A DNA stretch of 64,000 nt from JBBIRG01 sp964410965 (GTDB taxonomy: Bacteria; CLD3; SB21; JBBIRG01), in NCBI GenBank assembly GCA_964410965.1, contig CAYPIY010000003.1, positions 372,001-436,000 of the forward strand. The letters run 5' to 3'. A model generated the notes under the pieces. That model was not told the origin of the DNA, did not search any database, and saw only the letters and a list, made by a program, of their open reading frames with translations. Positions 37,701 through 47,447 of this stretch are shown here, one piece after another (the first letter of the stretch is position 1; each line of letters starts with the position of its first letter). The position numbers and the translations under genes were made by a program.

Positions 37701-38684
37701 TTAAAATTTGATGTTAAGCCTGTACCCGCAGAATTTGCAGCTGGAACCCCGCAAACCGCCGAGGTTGGACTGGTAATCGCGCCGCTTGATGATCAGCCGT
37801 TTGCAGCTCGGGCAAAACGTATCGCTGACTCCGTCGATATCGGTATCGGTCAGATATATGAAATTCAGTTTCTGGCTGGCGATTTTATAGGCCTTCACAA
37901 GCGTTTCGTTGGGCGTCATCGGGAACTGCGTCATTTTGTAGTGCGGGAAAAACCGCTTGAAATGGACCGGGATGTCCTTGCTCAGCGACGCAACGAAGTC
38001 GACAAACTGATGGATCTCCTCATCGCTGTCCGTCAGACCCTTGATGATCTGGAAGGAGAGCTCAAGATGGGTTTCCTCATGGGCAATTTTCACGGACTGC
38101 AGGATCGTCGCCAGGTCGCCTTCGATATATTTGTCGTAGACTTCCTGCCGCATGGATTTAACGCTGATATTGACGGCATCGATGTACGAAATAATTTCAC
38201 GGAACGGCTTCTCATTGATAAACCCGTTGGACACAATGACATTTTTCTGGCCTATGCCTTTCAGTTTCCGTGCGCCTTCCATCAGAAACTCATACCAGAT
38301 CAAAGGTTCCGTGTAGGTATACGCCACGCCGATGGACTGGCTTTTTCCGGAATAATCCAGGAGCGTCTGCATGGAAATTTCCTTCGTTTCCTTCTTTTCG
38401 AGCGCGATTCTGAAATTCTGGCAATACTGGCAGCGGAAGTTGCATCCGTTCGGGGCGATGGAAAGGATCGTCGAATTGGGATAGAAATGATAGAACGGTT
38501 TTTTCTCCATCGGTTCGTAATTTGCCGTGGCTATCTTCCCGTAATTGACCGAATACAGCTTCCCGTCCGTGTTTTTGTATCCCCAGCAATCGCCTTCCTC
38601 GCCGTGTCTTATTTTGCACGCTCTGGGACATAAAAGACAATGCGCTATGTCGCCTTCCATTCGGTAAAATTTTGCTTCAACCAT
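37701..38684 (-). CDS. amrS: AmmeMemoRadiSam system radical SAM enzyme
   Basis: About 327 residues from the ATG at 38684; longer starts (ATG 38720, TTG 38729) exist but the family usually begins at this level. The radical SAM cluster is C81-x3-C85-x2-C88 (CNFRCQYC). N-terminal cysteines C16, C19, C23 and C33 and a C-terminal CPSC/CKFC zinc ribbon match AmrS-type proteins. The biochemical product of the system is not established. Its usual partners Memo and AMMECR1 are absent from the window. Confidence 0.88.
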   Translation of the reverse strand: MVEAKFYRMEGDIAHCLLCPRACKIRHGEEGDCWGYKNTDGKLYSVNYGKIATANYEPMEKKPFYHFYPNSTILSIAPNGCNFRCQYCQNFRIALEKKETKEISMQTLLDYSGKSQSIGVAYTYTEPLIWYEFLMEGARKLKGIGQKNVIVSNGFINEKPFREIISYIDAVNISVKSMRQEVYDKYIEGDLATILQSVKIAHEETHLELSFQIIKGLTDSDEEIHQFVDFVASLSKDIPVHFKRFFPHYKMTQFPMTPNETLVKAYKIASQKLNFIYLTDTDIDGVSDTFCPSCKRLIIKRRDYQSNLGGLRGSSCKFCGYRLNIKF

Positions 38685-38870
38685 TGTATTCTTTGCTTTT
38701 TGAGTTGAAAAAAATTTCATTTCCTGCAAAACAAATGAATATATTCAGATTGTTTTTTAAAAGCAATGCTAAACATGACGTAAGGTTATTTTGTTCAGCG
38801 AAAGGTTTCCTGCCCGTTTACTCGAAACAAATTGCCGTCCGGCCGTTTTCAATGCGACGACTTAAACTAT

Positions 38871-38899
38871 TTGCAAAATATCCCTGTTTTGCATAGATT
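38871..38899 (+). promoter_or_regulatory. possible sigma70 promoter for xseB
   Basis: TTGCAA (38871-38876), a 17-nt spacer and TAGATT (38894-38899) end 23 nt before the xseB start. A TGCAAAA/TTTTGCA inverted repeat covers the -35 box and spacer and could be an operator. Found by eye only. Confidence 0.35.
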
Positions 38900-38921
38900 C
38901 GGGCAATCGGAAGGACACAGC

Positions 38922-39185
38922 ATGGCAAAAAAAGCAAACAAGACTTCTGCGGAAGATATCTCATTTGAAGCCGCACTGAACCGGCTTGAAACGATTGTGG
39001 AGCGGCTTGAAAGCGGACAGGTTCCGCTTGATGAAACGATCCGGTCTTTTGAGGAAGGCATGAGCCTGGTCGAACACTGCCATCAGCAGCTGAATCAGGC
39101 TGAAACCAAACTCAGGCGTCTGGTCCGGAACAAGAACGGGTTTCTTGAAACGGAAGATATGAAAACCGATGATAACGGATCGTAA
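38922..39185 (+). CDS. xseB: exodeoxyribonuclease VII small subunit
   Basis: 87 residues from the ATG at 38922, with GGAAGGA ahead; an upstream in-frame ATG at 38832 would add 30 atypical residues. The XseB core SFEAALNRLETIVERLESGQ and LDETIRSFEEGMSLVEHCHQQL is unmistakable. It is a two-helix hairpin subunit that binds the large subunit XseA, a single-strand DNA exonuclease used in repair. XseA is not in the window, so the small subunit is separated from its partner gene. Confidence 0.92.
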   Translation: MAKKANKTSAEDISFEAALNRLETIVERLESGQVPLDETIRSFEEGMSLVEHCHQQLNQAETKLRRLVRNKNGFLETEDMKTDDNGS

Positions 39186-39388
39186 CCATTCCAGGAAAAA
39201 GCCGGAAAAACCCTTACGAATTTCCGCCCCGGATTTGAGGAAATTACATGAAAAGGAATCCTTAAGATGCTTTCAAAACATCTTTCCCCTTATCCTGCAT
39301 TCGGACGACGATGAACGGCCAAACACACAATTCCGCACGAAACAAATATACTCTTATACTCTATCATGATTCAATCTGAAACAAATCC

Positions 39389-40045
39389 ATGACCCGACTA
39401 CCCCAATATTCAAAGGGCGAGGAAATCGCCAACAGCGTGACGCACGGAATCGGCGTAATCGTCAGCATCGCCGGACTGGTGCTGCTGATCGTCTTTTCGG
39501 CACTGTACGGAAACGCCTGGCACATTGTGAGCAGTTCTGTGTACGGCACCTCGCTGCTCATCCTTTATCTTTCATCGACCCTGTATCACAGCCTTCAGGG
39601 AAAAAGGGCAAAATCCTTTTTCCGCATTATGGATCATTCCTCAATTTTCATTCTCATCGCCGGGACCTATACCCCTTTTACGCTGGTTTCGCTGAACGGG
39701 CCGTGGGGATGGTCGATTTTCGGGCTGATATGGGGCCTTGCCGTTCTCGGAATTATTTTCAAGGTATTTTTCACCGGACGATACGGCTTTCTTTCGACTC
39801 TCCTGTACGTGCTGATGGGATGGATGATCGTGATCGCCGTGAAACCCGTCATCGAGGCGGTTCCGACCGGAGGCCTGATATTACTGCTTTCCGGTGGGTT
39901 GTGCTACACGGCGGGCCTGATTTTCTACGCCTGGAAAAAACTGAAATACGCTCATACCATCTGGCATCTTTTCGTCATCGGCGGAAGCGCGCTTCACTAT
40001 TTCGCCGTCATGTTTTACGTGATCCCCCCGTCCTCATCATTCTGA
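39389..40045 (+). CDS. hemolysin III family (PAQR) membrane protein
   Basis: 218 residues with seven membrane helices. The family motif EEIANSVTHGIG near 11-22 with the conserved Ser and His, SSTLYHSL (about 69-76) and the late HxxxH (HTIWHLFVIGGSALHYF, about 191-207) are the zinc-binding PAQR positions. Bacterial members are thought to be membrane hydrolases or channel-like; the hemolysin name is historical. A weak ribosome site. The NUDIX gene follows 10 nt later; its ribosome site overlaps this gene's stop. Confidence 0.9.
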   Translation: MTRLPQYSKGEEIANSVTHGIGVIVSIAGLVLLIVFSALYGNAWHIVSSSVYGTSLLILYLSSTLYHSLQGKRAKSFFRIMDHSSIFILIAGTYTPFTLVSLNGPWGWSIFGLIWGLAVLGIIFKVFFTGRYGFLSTLLYVLMGWMIVIAVKPVIEAVPTGGLILLLSGGLCYTAGLIFYAWKKLKYAHTIWHLFVIGGSALHYFAVMFYVIPPSSSF

Positions 40046-40055
40046 GGTTACCGCC

Positions 40056-40748
40056 GTGCAGAGCCTGGAAGAATCCCTCAAATACCGCAACTGGATCCGC
40101 TCACTGGCCGATCAGAACATCACGGTGCACGGAATCCGGGAACTGCAAACCATCCGGAAACCAGGAGGCGAACTGCTGTTCACCCTGCTTCAGGTCAGCG
40201 CGACGGACGCCGAAGGGAACGATTTGCTGCCGACGGTGCTGCTGCGGGGCCATTTTGTTTCCGTCATGACCATTCTGGCAGACCGCGAAACGGGCGAGGA
40301 ATTTCTTTTACTGGTCAAACAGCGCCGGGTCGGGAACGGCGCTGTTTTTTTCGAGCATCCCGCCGGCATGTGCGACAGCGAGTCCGACCCCTTTGAAGTC
40401 GCCGTTAAGGAAATTTCCGAGGAAACGGGCCTGGCGGTTGCGCGGGACCAGCTTCGGCTGCTCAATCAGGACCCGCTCTACAGTTCCCCGGGACTGATCG
40501 ACGAAGCCGGGTATTTTTTCTTCTGCCGGATCGAACTTAGCCGGGATGAAATCAACTCATTCAGCGACCGCAGTACCGGGGATACCGCTGAACATGAACG
40601 CATACGAACCCATGTCTGCCCGATCGCCGAAGTGAAACCTCTTCTGAAAAACACCGGGAGCCTGGTCAACTGGTACCTGTATTTCGATACTTTGCACCCG
40701 CCCGGAACCGAAGGACATGGAAGCGGTTCCGGCGCAGACCGCGTTTAA
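40056..40748 (+). CDS. NUDIX hydrolase
   Basis: 230 residues from a GTG with GAGG nine nt ahead. The NUDIX box is readable from G at the end of EHPAG: the fixed tail KE-I-S-EE-T-GL is present, with Lys for Arg and Ser/Glu shifted at the first Glu position, as in some ADP-ribose-type members. The N-terminal 60 residues are a divergent cap strand region. The family cleaves nucleoside diphosphates linked to X; substrate unknown, although the length and motif fit ADP-sugar pyrophosphatases of the GDP-mannose/ADP-ribose type. Confidence 0.85.
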   Translation: MQSLEESLKYRNWIRSLADQNITVHGIRELQTIRKPGGELLFTLLQVSATDAEGNDLLPTVLLRGHFVSVMTILADRETGEEFLLLVKQRRVGNGAVFFEHPAGMCDSESDPFEVAVKEISEETGLAVARDQLRLLNQDPLYSSPGLIDEAGYFFFCRIELSRDEINSFSDRSTGDTAEHERIRTHVCPIAEVKPLLKNTGSLVNWYLYFDTLHPPGTEGHGSGSGADRV

Positions 40749-40787
40749 TGATGTTCTAATTTCTTTTCCAACAGCACGGAGTTTCTC

Positions 40788-43220
40788 ATGATTTCCGAAC
40801 TGATCCCCGGTCAATTGCGGCTGACTTACAATCCTGATTCTTTCCGCGTGGAAAGCACTGCTTCCCTGAAGCCTTCGGACGGAATTATCGGCCAGCACCG
40901 CGCGGTGACGGCACTCCGGTTCGGACTGAACATTCATGAGATCGGATTCAACATATTCGTGGCCGGTCCCCGCGGAATAGGGAAAATGACGGCTGTGCGG
41001 TCATTCATCGAGGAACTGGCCGGGGATAAACCCGTTCCCGGCGACTGGTGTTATGTCAACAATTTCGAAGACGCCTTTCAGCCCCGGGCCTGTCGCCTAC
41101 CTCCGGGACAGGGTAAAATTTTCCATCAGGACATGAAACGCCTGGTGGAACAGATCCAGCGGGACGTCCCGCGGCTGTTCGAAAGCGACGACTACAGCTC
41201 CAAACGCGACGAGATCACCAACCGTTTTGTGACGGAAAGGGATGCCATCGCCAAGACCATCAGCCAGAAAGCCTCGGACAGCGGATTCCTGATTCAGGCC
41301 ACCCAGTCCGGTATCATGCTGATCCCCGCAAAAAACGGACAGCCGCTGAGTGAATCCGAATGGAACGCAGTCCCGCCTTCGGACCAGACGGACAGGCTCA
41401 GGATGCGGGACCGGCTGCAGGAAGAACTCAAGGAAGCCGTGAAAGCCACACGGCTGCTCGAACGGAAAATCCAGTCCCAGCTTTCGGATCTGGACGAGCA
41501 GATCATCCTGTTTTCCCTCCAGCCCCTGCTGGAAGAACTCCGGGAACGATACAAAGACCTTCCGGACATCCTTCGTTTTCTTCAGGACCTGCAGAATGAC
41601 CTGGTTGAAAATATCGATCTCATCAAGACGGAAAATCCCCAGGATCCCAATTTTAATGTTCGGAAAGAAGCCTTCCTGAAGCGGTATACCGTGAACCTGC
41701 TGATCGATCACTCCAGGCAAACGGGAGCCCCGGTCGTGGTGGAACTCAATCCGACTTACAATAATTTGTTCGGCCGCGTGGAAAAAGAAACCTATATGGG
41801 AACGCTGTACACGGACTTCACCATGATCAAGCCGGGATCCATGCACCGGGCAAACGGCGGGTTTATCGTCCTTCCGATCGAAGATGTCATCAGGAATTTC
41901 ATGAGCTGGGACGGACTGAAGAGGGCGCTCCGCGGCCGTTCGATCCGGATTGAGGAGCTGTCGGAATCCATGGGCATGACCGTGACAAAAAGCCTCCGCC
42001 CAGAAGCCATACCGCTGGATATCAAGATTATCCTGGTCGGCCGTCCCGTGTTTTATTATATGCTTCATTCGCATGACGAAGAATTTCCGGAATTATTCAG
42101 GGTCAAGGCCGATTTTGATACAAGCATGACACGCAACCAGAACAACATCCATGATTTCATTTCCTTCCTGTCGATGCTGTGCTGCAAGGAACAACTGAAA
42201 CACCTTGACGGCGGAGCGATCGCGAAAATGCTGGAATACGCATCGCGGTTCGCGGAAGACCGGGAAAAACTCTCCACGCATTTCGGCGCGATGGCGGATA
42301 TCGTCCGCGAGGGACACTTCTGGGCGACCCAGGAAGGTGCGGAACACATCACCGCGGACCATATCCTGAAGACACTGAACGAAAAAATATACCGGTCGAA
42401 CCTAGTCCAGGAACGCATCCAGGAACTGATCGCGCGGAACATTCTTCTGGTAGACACCGACGGGTCGGCCTGCGGCCAGGTCAACGGGCTGTCGGTCCTT
42501 CGCATGGGCGAATTCATGTTCGGCAAGCCAAGCCGCATCACGGCGACGTGCTCGCCCGGGACGGAAGGAATCATCGACATCGAAAAACAGGTCGCGCTTG
42601 GCGGCCCGATTCACAGCAAGGGAGTTCTGATCCTGCAGGGGATTTTCATGAGGCTGTTCGCGAAAGACCAGAAACTCTCGTTTTCCGCGCGGGTCGTGTT
42701 TGAGCAAAGCTATGAAGGCGTTGAAGGAGACAGCGCTTCTTCAGCCGAAATGTATGCCCTGCTTTCTTCTCTCTCTGGACTACCGGCCGACCAGGGCATC
42801 GCGGTCACGGGTTCGGTCAACCAGAACGGACAAATCCAGGCGATCGGCGGGGTCAATTCCAAGATCGAGGGATTCTATGACGTCTGCTGTGTGCGGAAAC
42901 TCACCGGAAAGCAGGGAGTCATCATCCCGGACAGCAATCTGCCCAATCTCATGCTGCGCGAGGATGTGGTGGAAGCCGTACGAAACCGGCTGTTCCACAT
43001 CTGGGCTGTTTCGGATATCGGGCAAGGAATTGAACTGCTGACCGGCCGACCCGCAGGAAAAAGGGACCGGCAAGGCAAATTCCCGGCCCGGTCCGTTTAC
43101 GGACTTGTGGAACAGCGGCTCAGGGATTTCGCCGAACAATTGAAAGGGGAAAAATCCTCCCGCATCAAACAAGCTGCTGCCGCCCGGAAGAATGCCCGTA
43201 AGAGACGGCCGGTGAAATAA
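40788..43220 (+). CDS. LonB-type AAA+ Lon-like protease (S16)
   Basis: 810 residues. Walker A GPRGIGKMT (60-68, K66), an inserted coiled-coil (about 135-275), an AAA domain (Walker-type TGGFIVLPIEDV at about 355), a lid (about 450-540) and a C-terminal S16 domain with the catalytic dyad S649 in EGDSASSAE and K692 in VNSKIEGF. The N-terminal Lon substrate domain is absent, which fits the AAA_32/LonB-like soluble group. It degrades damaged proteins with ATP. CGGAG precedes the ATG. Confidence 0.92.
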   Translation: MISELIPGQLRLTYNPDSFRVESTASLKPSDGIIGQHRAVTALRFGLNIHEIGFNIFVAGPRGIGKMTAVRSFIEELAGDKPVPGDWCYVNNFEDAFQPRACRLPPGQGKIFHQDMKRLVEQIQRDVPRLFESDDYSSKRDEITNRFVTERDAIAKTISQKASDSGFLIQATQSGIMLIPAKNGQPLSESEWNAVPPSDQTDRLRMRDRLQEELKEAVKATRLLERKIQSQLSDLDEQIILFSLQPLLEELRERYKDLPDILRFLQDLQNDLVENIDLIKTENPQDPNFNVRKEAFLKRYTVNLLIDHSRQTGAPVVVELNPTYNNLFGRVEKETYMGTLYTDFTMIKPGSMHRANGGFIVLPIEDVIRNFMSWDGLKRALRGRSIRIEELSESMGMTVTKSLRPEAIPLDIKIILVGRPVFYYMLHSHDEEFPELFRVKADFDTSMTRNQNNIHDFISFLSMLCCKEQLKHLDGGAIAKMLEYASRFAEDREKLSTHFGAMADIVREGHFWATQEGAEHITADHILKTLNEKIYRSNLVQERIQELIARNILLVDTDGSACGQVNGLSVLRMGEFMFGKPSRITATCSPGTEGIIDIEKQVALGGPIHSKGVLILQGIFMRLFAKDQKLSFSARVVFEQSYEGVEGDSASSAEMYALLSSLSGLPADQGIAVTGSVNQNGQIQAIGGVNSKIEGFYDVCCVRKLTGKQGVIIPDSNLPNLMLREDVVEAVRNRLFHIWAVSDIGQGIELLTGRPAGKRDRQGKFPARSVYGLVEQRLRDFAEQLKGEKSSRIKQAAAARKNARKRRPVK

Positions 43221-43309
43221 AAACCCATTTTCACTTATAGGAACCGCTTGTATCCGGGTTTCCATTCCCTGTCCGAAAATCCCGGACTTACCTTTAAAAA
43301 CCCTGCTTT

Positions 43310-44854
43310 CTATCGTTTTATATTCAGGGGGGAATGCCGTTTATTCCTTGTCCAGAGGGCCGTTGAAACAAATATGATAAGAACGATTGCGGATGATATG
43401 ACCCATAATGATAAATTTGAAACATCGACAGACTGCAGCAACCACGGACCGCGAAAATTATCATGGAGGTTTGTTAACGGCGACAGATTCCAGCTCAGAT
43501 ATATCCTGTCGTTCGCGAAAATATCCACCCCCTTCGACTGATAATGAAAATTCAGTCCGTGATAATAAGAAAAAACCTCGCCCAGGGCAAAATACAACTG
43601 CTGGATTACGCAGGCATACATGACTGCACCCGCCGCCAGGATGCTTTTCCATTGCCGGTATTCGAGAATTCCCTTAAACCATAATACGGCCGGAAGGATC
43701 ATGAACGGGATCAGCATGTACAGGTAACGAGGACCGAGGCTGTATCCGCCATGCCAGTCTTTGTAATGAGCTGCGAATACGACCCGCGTTGCTATCATAA
43801 TTATTAGAAGGTAAAACAGAAACCGATGCCTGACATGAAACGTACGCCATGCAAACACCGCAATCAGCGCGGCGGGGACATAAAACAAAAGTCCTTTGCC
43901 GCTTCCGGCAGTCAGTCCGAACAAATTGCGCCAGAACGACCGGGAAAAAAGCGGAACGAATTCCGCCCTGTTGAATGCGCTCAATTCGCGGCCGGACTGG
44001 AAGAAATCGCCGAAACGGATAAAATTGAAATAACCCAGCAGGAACAGAATGACACCGAAACCTGTCAACCAGGAAATCATGGGGAATGAGCCCGGGCTTC
44101 CGGACCGTCTCAGGCCGGCCTGAATCCGGTACACATATATGAACCAGAAAGGCGCGAACAGCATTGCTGTATAATGAGTCGCCGCCGCAAGACCGAGTAG
44201 GATTCCGGAAAGAAAAAATGATAACCGTCCGGACCGGTCCTTCACCTGAAACACAAGATCCTTTTTCATCAATCCGTAAAAAGAAAGCAAAACAAACAAG
44301 ACAGCAAGGGGCTCGCTGAAAAAACTTCCTGCATACGGCCAGGCAATCGTTCCGAATGCGTAAAACAAGGAAAGAACCGTTGAAGCCGGCCTGGATCCGG
44401 ACAATAAAAAAAGAATGCCGTATAATACCGTAACCGTTATCGCGCTGATCCCGACATCCGCCAGTGAAACCAGGTACCGCAATGCATGAGCCTCCGGATA
44501 CGACAGCGGTTCACGGAAAAAAACGCTGTAGAGGCTCCGACCGTAAAAATGGCTGACCGGGGGCCGGATACTGTCGTGCCATCCGCTCTGATTGATCCAT
44601 CGCGCGGCTATAACCGCAGGGACAAGTACAACCGATTCCATTGGCGGGTAAACGGAGTATGACTTCCCCCCTTTTCCGGGACTGACCCCGAATCCTGGCC
44701 AAGCCTCCAATTCCCGCGGTGAAAACGACATGCTGTCAATGATGGTTTCCGCGACCCTGAATACCACCTCGGAGTCAGGCGCCCGGATGCCGCCGTAATT
44801 GGTAATACCGTAAACCGCAAAGCAAACCAGGAATATATAGATTAAGTGCCGCAT
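43310..44854 (-). CDS. GT-C fold membrane protein, putative glycosyltransferase
   Basis: 514 residues with about 11-12 membrane helices. The first outer loop has APDSEVVFRVAE near residues 26-37, where GT-C enzymes keep an acidic catalytic residue, followed by a Tyr/Pro-rich YSVYPP. Later AAHYKDWHGGYSLGPRYLYMLIPF is characteristic of GT39/ArnT-like and DUF-type mannosyltransferases. Donor and acceptor are unknown. Convergent with the lon gene; the upstream 215 nt are shared with the divergent lipoprotein gene and probably hold both promoters. Confidence 0.75.
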   Translation of the reverse strand: MRHLIYIFLVCFAVYGITNYGGIRAPDSEVVFRVAETIIDSMSFSPRELEAWPGFGVSPGKGGKSYSVYPPMESVVLVPAVIAARWINQSGWHDSIRPPVSHFYGRSLYSVFFREPLSYPEAHALRYLVSLADVGISAITVTVLYGILFLLSGSRPASTVLSLFYAFGTIAWPYAGSFFSEPLAVLFVLLSFYGLMKKDLVFQVKDRSGRLSFFLSGILLGLAAATHYTAMLFAPFWFIYVYRIQAGLRRSGSPGSFPMISWLTGFGVILFLLGYFNFIRFGDFFQSGRELSAFNRAEFVPLFSRSFWRNLFGLTAGSGKGLLFYVPAALIAVFAWRTFHVRHRFLFYLLIIMIATRVVFAAHYKDWHGGYSLGPRYLYMLIPFMILPAVLWFKGILEYRQWKSILAAGAVMYACVIQQLYFALGEVFSYYHGLNFHYQSKGVDIFANDRIYLSWNLSPLTNLHDNFRGPWLLQSVDVSNLSLWVISSAIVLIIFVSTALWTRNKRHSPLNIKR

Positions 44855-45069
44855 AAGTTTTACTGTCCGACAGGAATATTAACTTAAATTTCACAGATAT
44901 GCCACAAGCAAATTGAGAGGCGCTGATCCACTCATTCCTGTTGTGCAGTTCAGTTTCCGGAATTTTCAAAGAAGGCCTGAAAATAAATTATTGCTCAAAA
45001 TCATAGAGTTTTTCAATTTTTTTTTTTATCCTTTTTCATTCAGGCAGTACACCTATACGAAAGGTTCAT

Positions 45070-47436
45070 ATGAAGCGCTTGCATTTTCTGTGGTTTGTAT
45101 TCCTTGTATTCATCGCCGGTTGCTCCGTATATACGGAACTCAAGCCCAAACCTGAGTTATCGGGGATGGAGCAGGGAAACAAGAACCTGCGCAGGGATAA
45201 AAAGAACTTCGACCTGAAAAGGAACAACAAATATTTCATCCGTTTCCCGAAAGCTCCCGATCCGCATTTCTACCTGGTACTGCATTTCAGGGATAAATCA
45301 TCGCTGCTGCAAACCCTGGCAACCGAATTCAATCAGAAGCAGAGAGTCGTATCGGCGATATCCGATCAGACGCATCAGCCGGATTCGGTCAGCGTGTTCG
45401 CGGTGGACAGTTCTGCGGCACAGTATTTCTGGGTCATCGATTCGGTTCTGGCGGATCATCCTCTGGACATGTCCTACAGGTACGTTCCGGTATGGAGGTA
45501 TCAGTATGAAATCAAGTCGGCGGAAATGAAAAACAGCCTGACCGCGCACAGCATCGACAGCTCGAATTACCATAACCTGAACACGTCGTTTCATTTCGAA
45601 AAATTTGATTACGACGGTGAAATCAGGCTGATTCAAAAGAACACCGCGGTCCTGGAAGACGTGCTCGCCGCCCTGGAGGAAATCAAGAAAACATTCCCCT
45701 CCGCAATCCTCTCTTCCGATGACCCCGCTTATCTTGATTACACCGAACTCCGTTCCCGGCTGGAAACCGAGCTGAAATTCCAGTCAGCCTACCTGAAAGT
45801 GGTGGATATGTTTTCGGCGGAATACAAATCACGCGGGGACACCCGAGCGTTCATCGGTGTCCTGCCGAAAATCAATTCCTTTTTTGAGAATCATTCCCTG
45901 TTTGAGGCGAACGTAATGCTGGAAGCAAAAACGGTCGTTAACAGGCGCCTGAAAGAGATCAGCGAATATTATCTCGCCTACATCCGGCAGAAAAACAACA
46001 CCCAGCCGGTTCCGCTTGAGATCGGGCAGGTCGAAATCCTGCACAGGCTCTGCAACGGATCGGTCGCCGATGAATTCCGTTCCATCGCGGAATTTGTCGC
46101 TGCCTTCAACCAGTACGCCGAACCGCTGCAGGATGTACCTTTCCGGATCGCGAAGATCAGGACCGATGAGCAGCAGGGCCCGCCCTGGCCGGATGACACG
46201 TTTTACCCGCATCTGACCGCCGCCGTCACGGCCCTGAAAAACAAAGTGTCGGATATTCCTATTTCCGTTTTCCGCTCTTTTCAGTCCGAACATTGTGTAA
46301 GCCTTCTGATAACGGAAACCGGAGCGTACCGCCAGACACTGACTGAACTTGAAACGCAGTTTGCAAAAGCCTCGGAGGCCGTACGGCAGGTCAATGTCAT
46401 AAAAAACCATTCGACATACCGGGAGGTGATCCGCGTTCTTAAAAAGAACAAGGAACTGGCATTCCTGTTGGCGCATTACGCCGACGCGGACGACCTGTCA
46501 CTGAACCAGCAGAAAAGCCTGATTGAAGGATCCCTTCGCGACAGTAACTGGGCTTTGTGCGAAAACTCGCTCGCGGCGCTTTATGCCGACCAGGAGTTTA
46601 TGAATTACGCCGCCGTAAAAGAAAAAAAAATGTTTCTTGTCCGGGAAATGGAAAACAGCCTGCATACGCAGGTCGAGCGCCTGTCCGTGAAACGGGCCGG
46701 CGATTTTATCACCGCCAGCCTGCTGGCCACCGACAACATCGACGCGATGTACCAGAATGAGGCCTTCACGCCGGTCCATGAAATCCGGTTCAGTACGCTC
46801 GGGGAAAAGGAAGCGGCCCGCAGAAAACAGGCGCTGTCCGCCAAACTCCAGGATATCAGGACGGACCTTTTCCCTTCTTCGGCCGTAGAAGCGCTGTATA
46901 AGAATTTCACGGCGAATATCAGCCAGAACGGAGTGGCAAAAGCCCGGGCGGTCGCCAAACACGGATTTTTCTACAAAGGAAAAGACCGTAAAATACTGAA
47001 CCTCATCGCCGAGTGCGACACCCGCATCGCCAAATGGATCACCAAAGCGGCATCATACCGCAAATTCTACGTCCTTCCCGTCACGGACAACGCGAAAGGC
47101 GAAAACGAATACCTGTTCCGGCTGAACGTCCAGATCGAATCGGACGCGGAATTCCCGGTTTTTGACGTGAATGTCAGGCTTCCGGAAGAAGTCAGCCGCT
47201 CAGCGTCCCGGCAGCAATGGTACAGGGAAATCACCATCAATAAAAAGCCAATCCGAAACGAAGGCCGGTTCACGATTTCCGCGCCGACCTCCGAAAACGG
47301 CTACGAATCGGTGATTACCCCGGTACAGATGAACAAGGGAACCGATAACATCCTCGAAGTCCGTTTTAACCACGCCTCCTTCAAAGTGTTTGAAATCAGC
47401 GTCATGGCGCAGAAACCGCTCATCAAAAAAAATTAA
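45070..47436 (+). CDS. large lipoprotein, unknown function
   Basis: 788 residues. Lipoprotein signal ending FIAGC (Cys18), then a first domain (about 45-170) of beta-strand character, long helical stretches (about 180-660, coiled-coil-like with charged heptads) and a C-terminal beta domain (about 665-788). No enzymatic motif or family was recognised. AAAGG five nt before the ATG is a good site. The solute-binding-like gene follows 11 nt downstream, so they probably work together in the periplasm. Confidence 0.7.
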   Translation: MKRLHFLWFVFLVFIAGCSVYTELKPKPELSGMEQGNKNLRRDKKNFDLKRNNKYFIRFPKAPDPHFYLVLHFRDKSSLLQTLATEFNQKQRVVSAISDQTHQPDSVSVFAVDSSAAQYFWVIDSVLADHPLDMSYRYVPVWRYQYEIKSAEMKNSLTAHSIDSSNYHNLNTSFHFEKFDYDGEIRLIQKNTAVLEDVLAALEEIKKTFPSAILSSDDPAYLDYTELRSRLETELKFQSAYLKVVDMFSAEYKSRGDTRAFIGVLPKINSFFENHSLFEANVMLEAKTVVNRRLKEISEYYLAYIRQKNNTQPVPLEIGQVEILHRLCNGSVADEFRSIAEFVAAFNQYAEPLQDVPFRIAKIRTDEQQGPPWPDDTFYPHLTAAVTALKNKVSDIPISVFRSFQSEHCVSLLITETGAYRQTLTELETQFAKASEAVRQVNVIKNHSTYREVIRVLKKNKELAFLLAHYADADDLSLNQQKSLIEGSLRDSNWALCENSLAALYADQEFMNYAAVKEKKMFLVREMENSLHTQVERLSVKRAGDFITASLLATDNIDAMYQNEAFTPVHEIRFSTLGEKEAARRKQALSAKLQDIRTDLFPSSAVEALYKNFTANISQNGVAKARAVAKHGFFYKGKDRKILNLIAECDTRIAKWITKAASYRKFYVLPVTDNAKGENEYLFRLNVQIESDAEFPVFDVNVRLPEEVSRSASRQQWYREITINKKPIRNEGRFTISAPTSENGYESVITPVQMNKGTDNILEVRFNHASFKVFEISVMAQKPLIKKN

Positions 47437-47447
47437 CGGGGAATATC

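Noticed and set aside
39169..39369. 66-codon frame after xseB
   Set aside because: Overlaps the xseB end, no recognised family, no ribosome site; a chance frame.
41097..42074. 325-codon minus-strand frame inside the LonB-type protease gene
   Set aside because: Antisense shadow of a clear Lon-like gene; no family features and no ribosome site.
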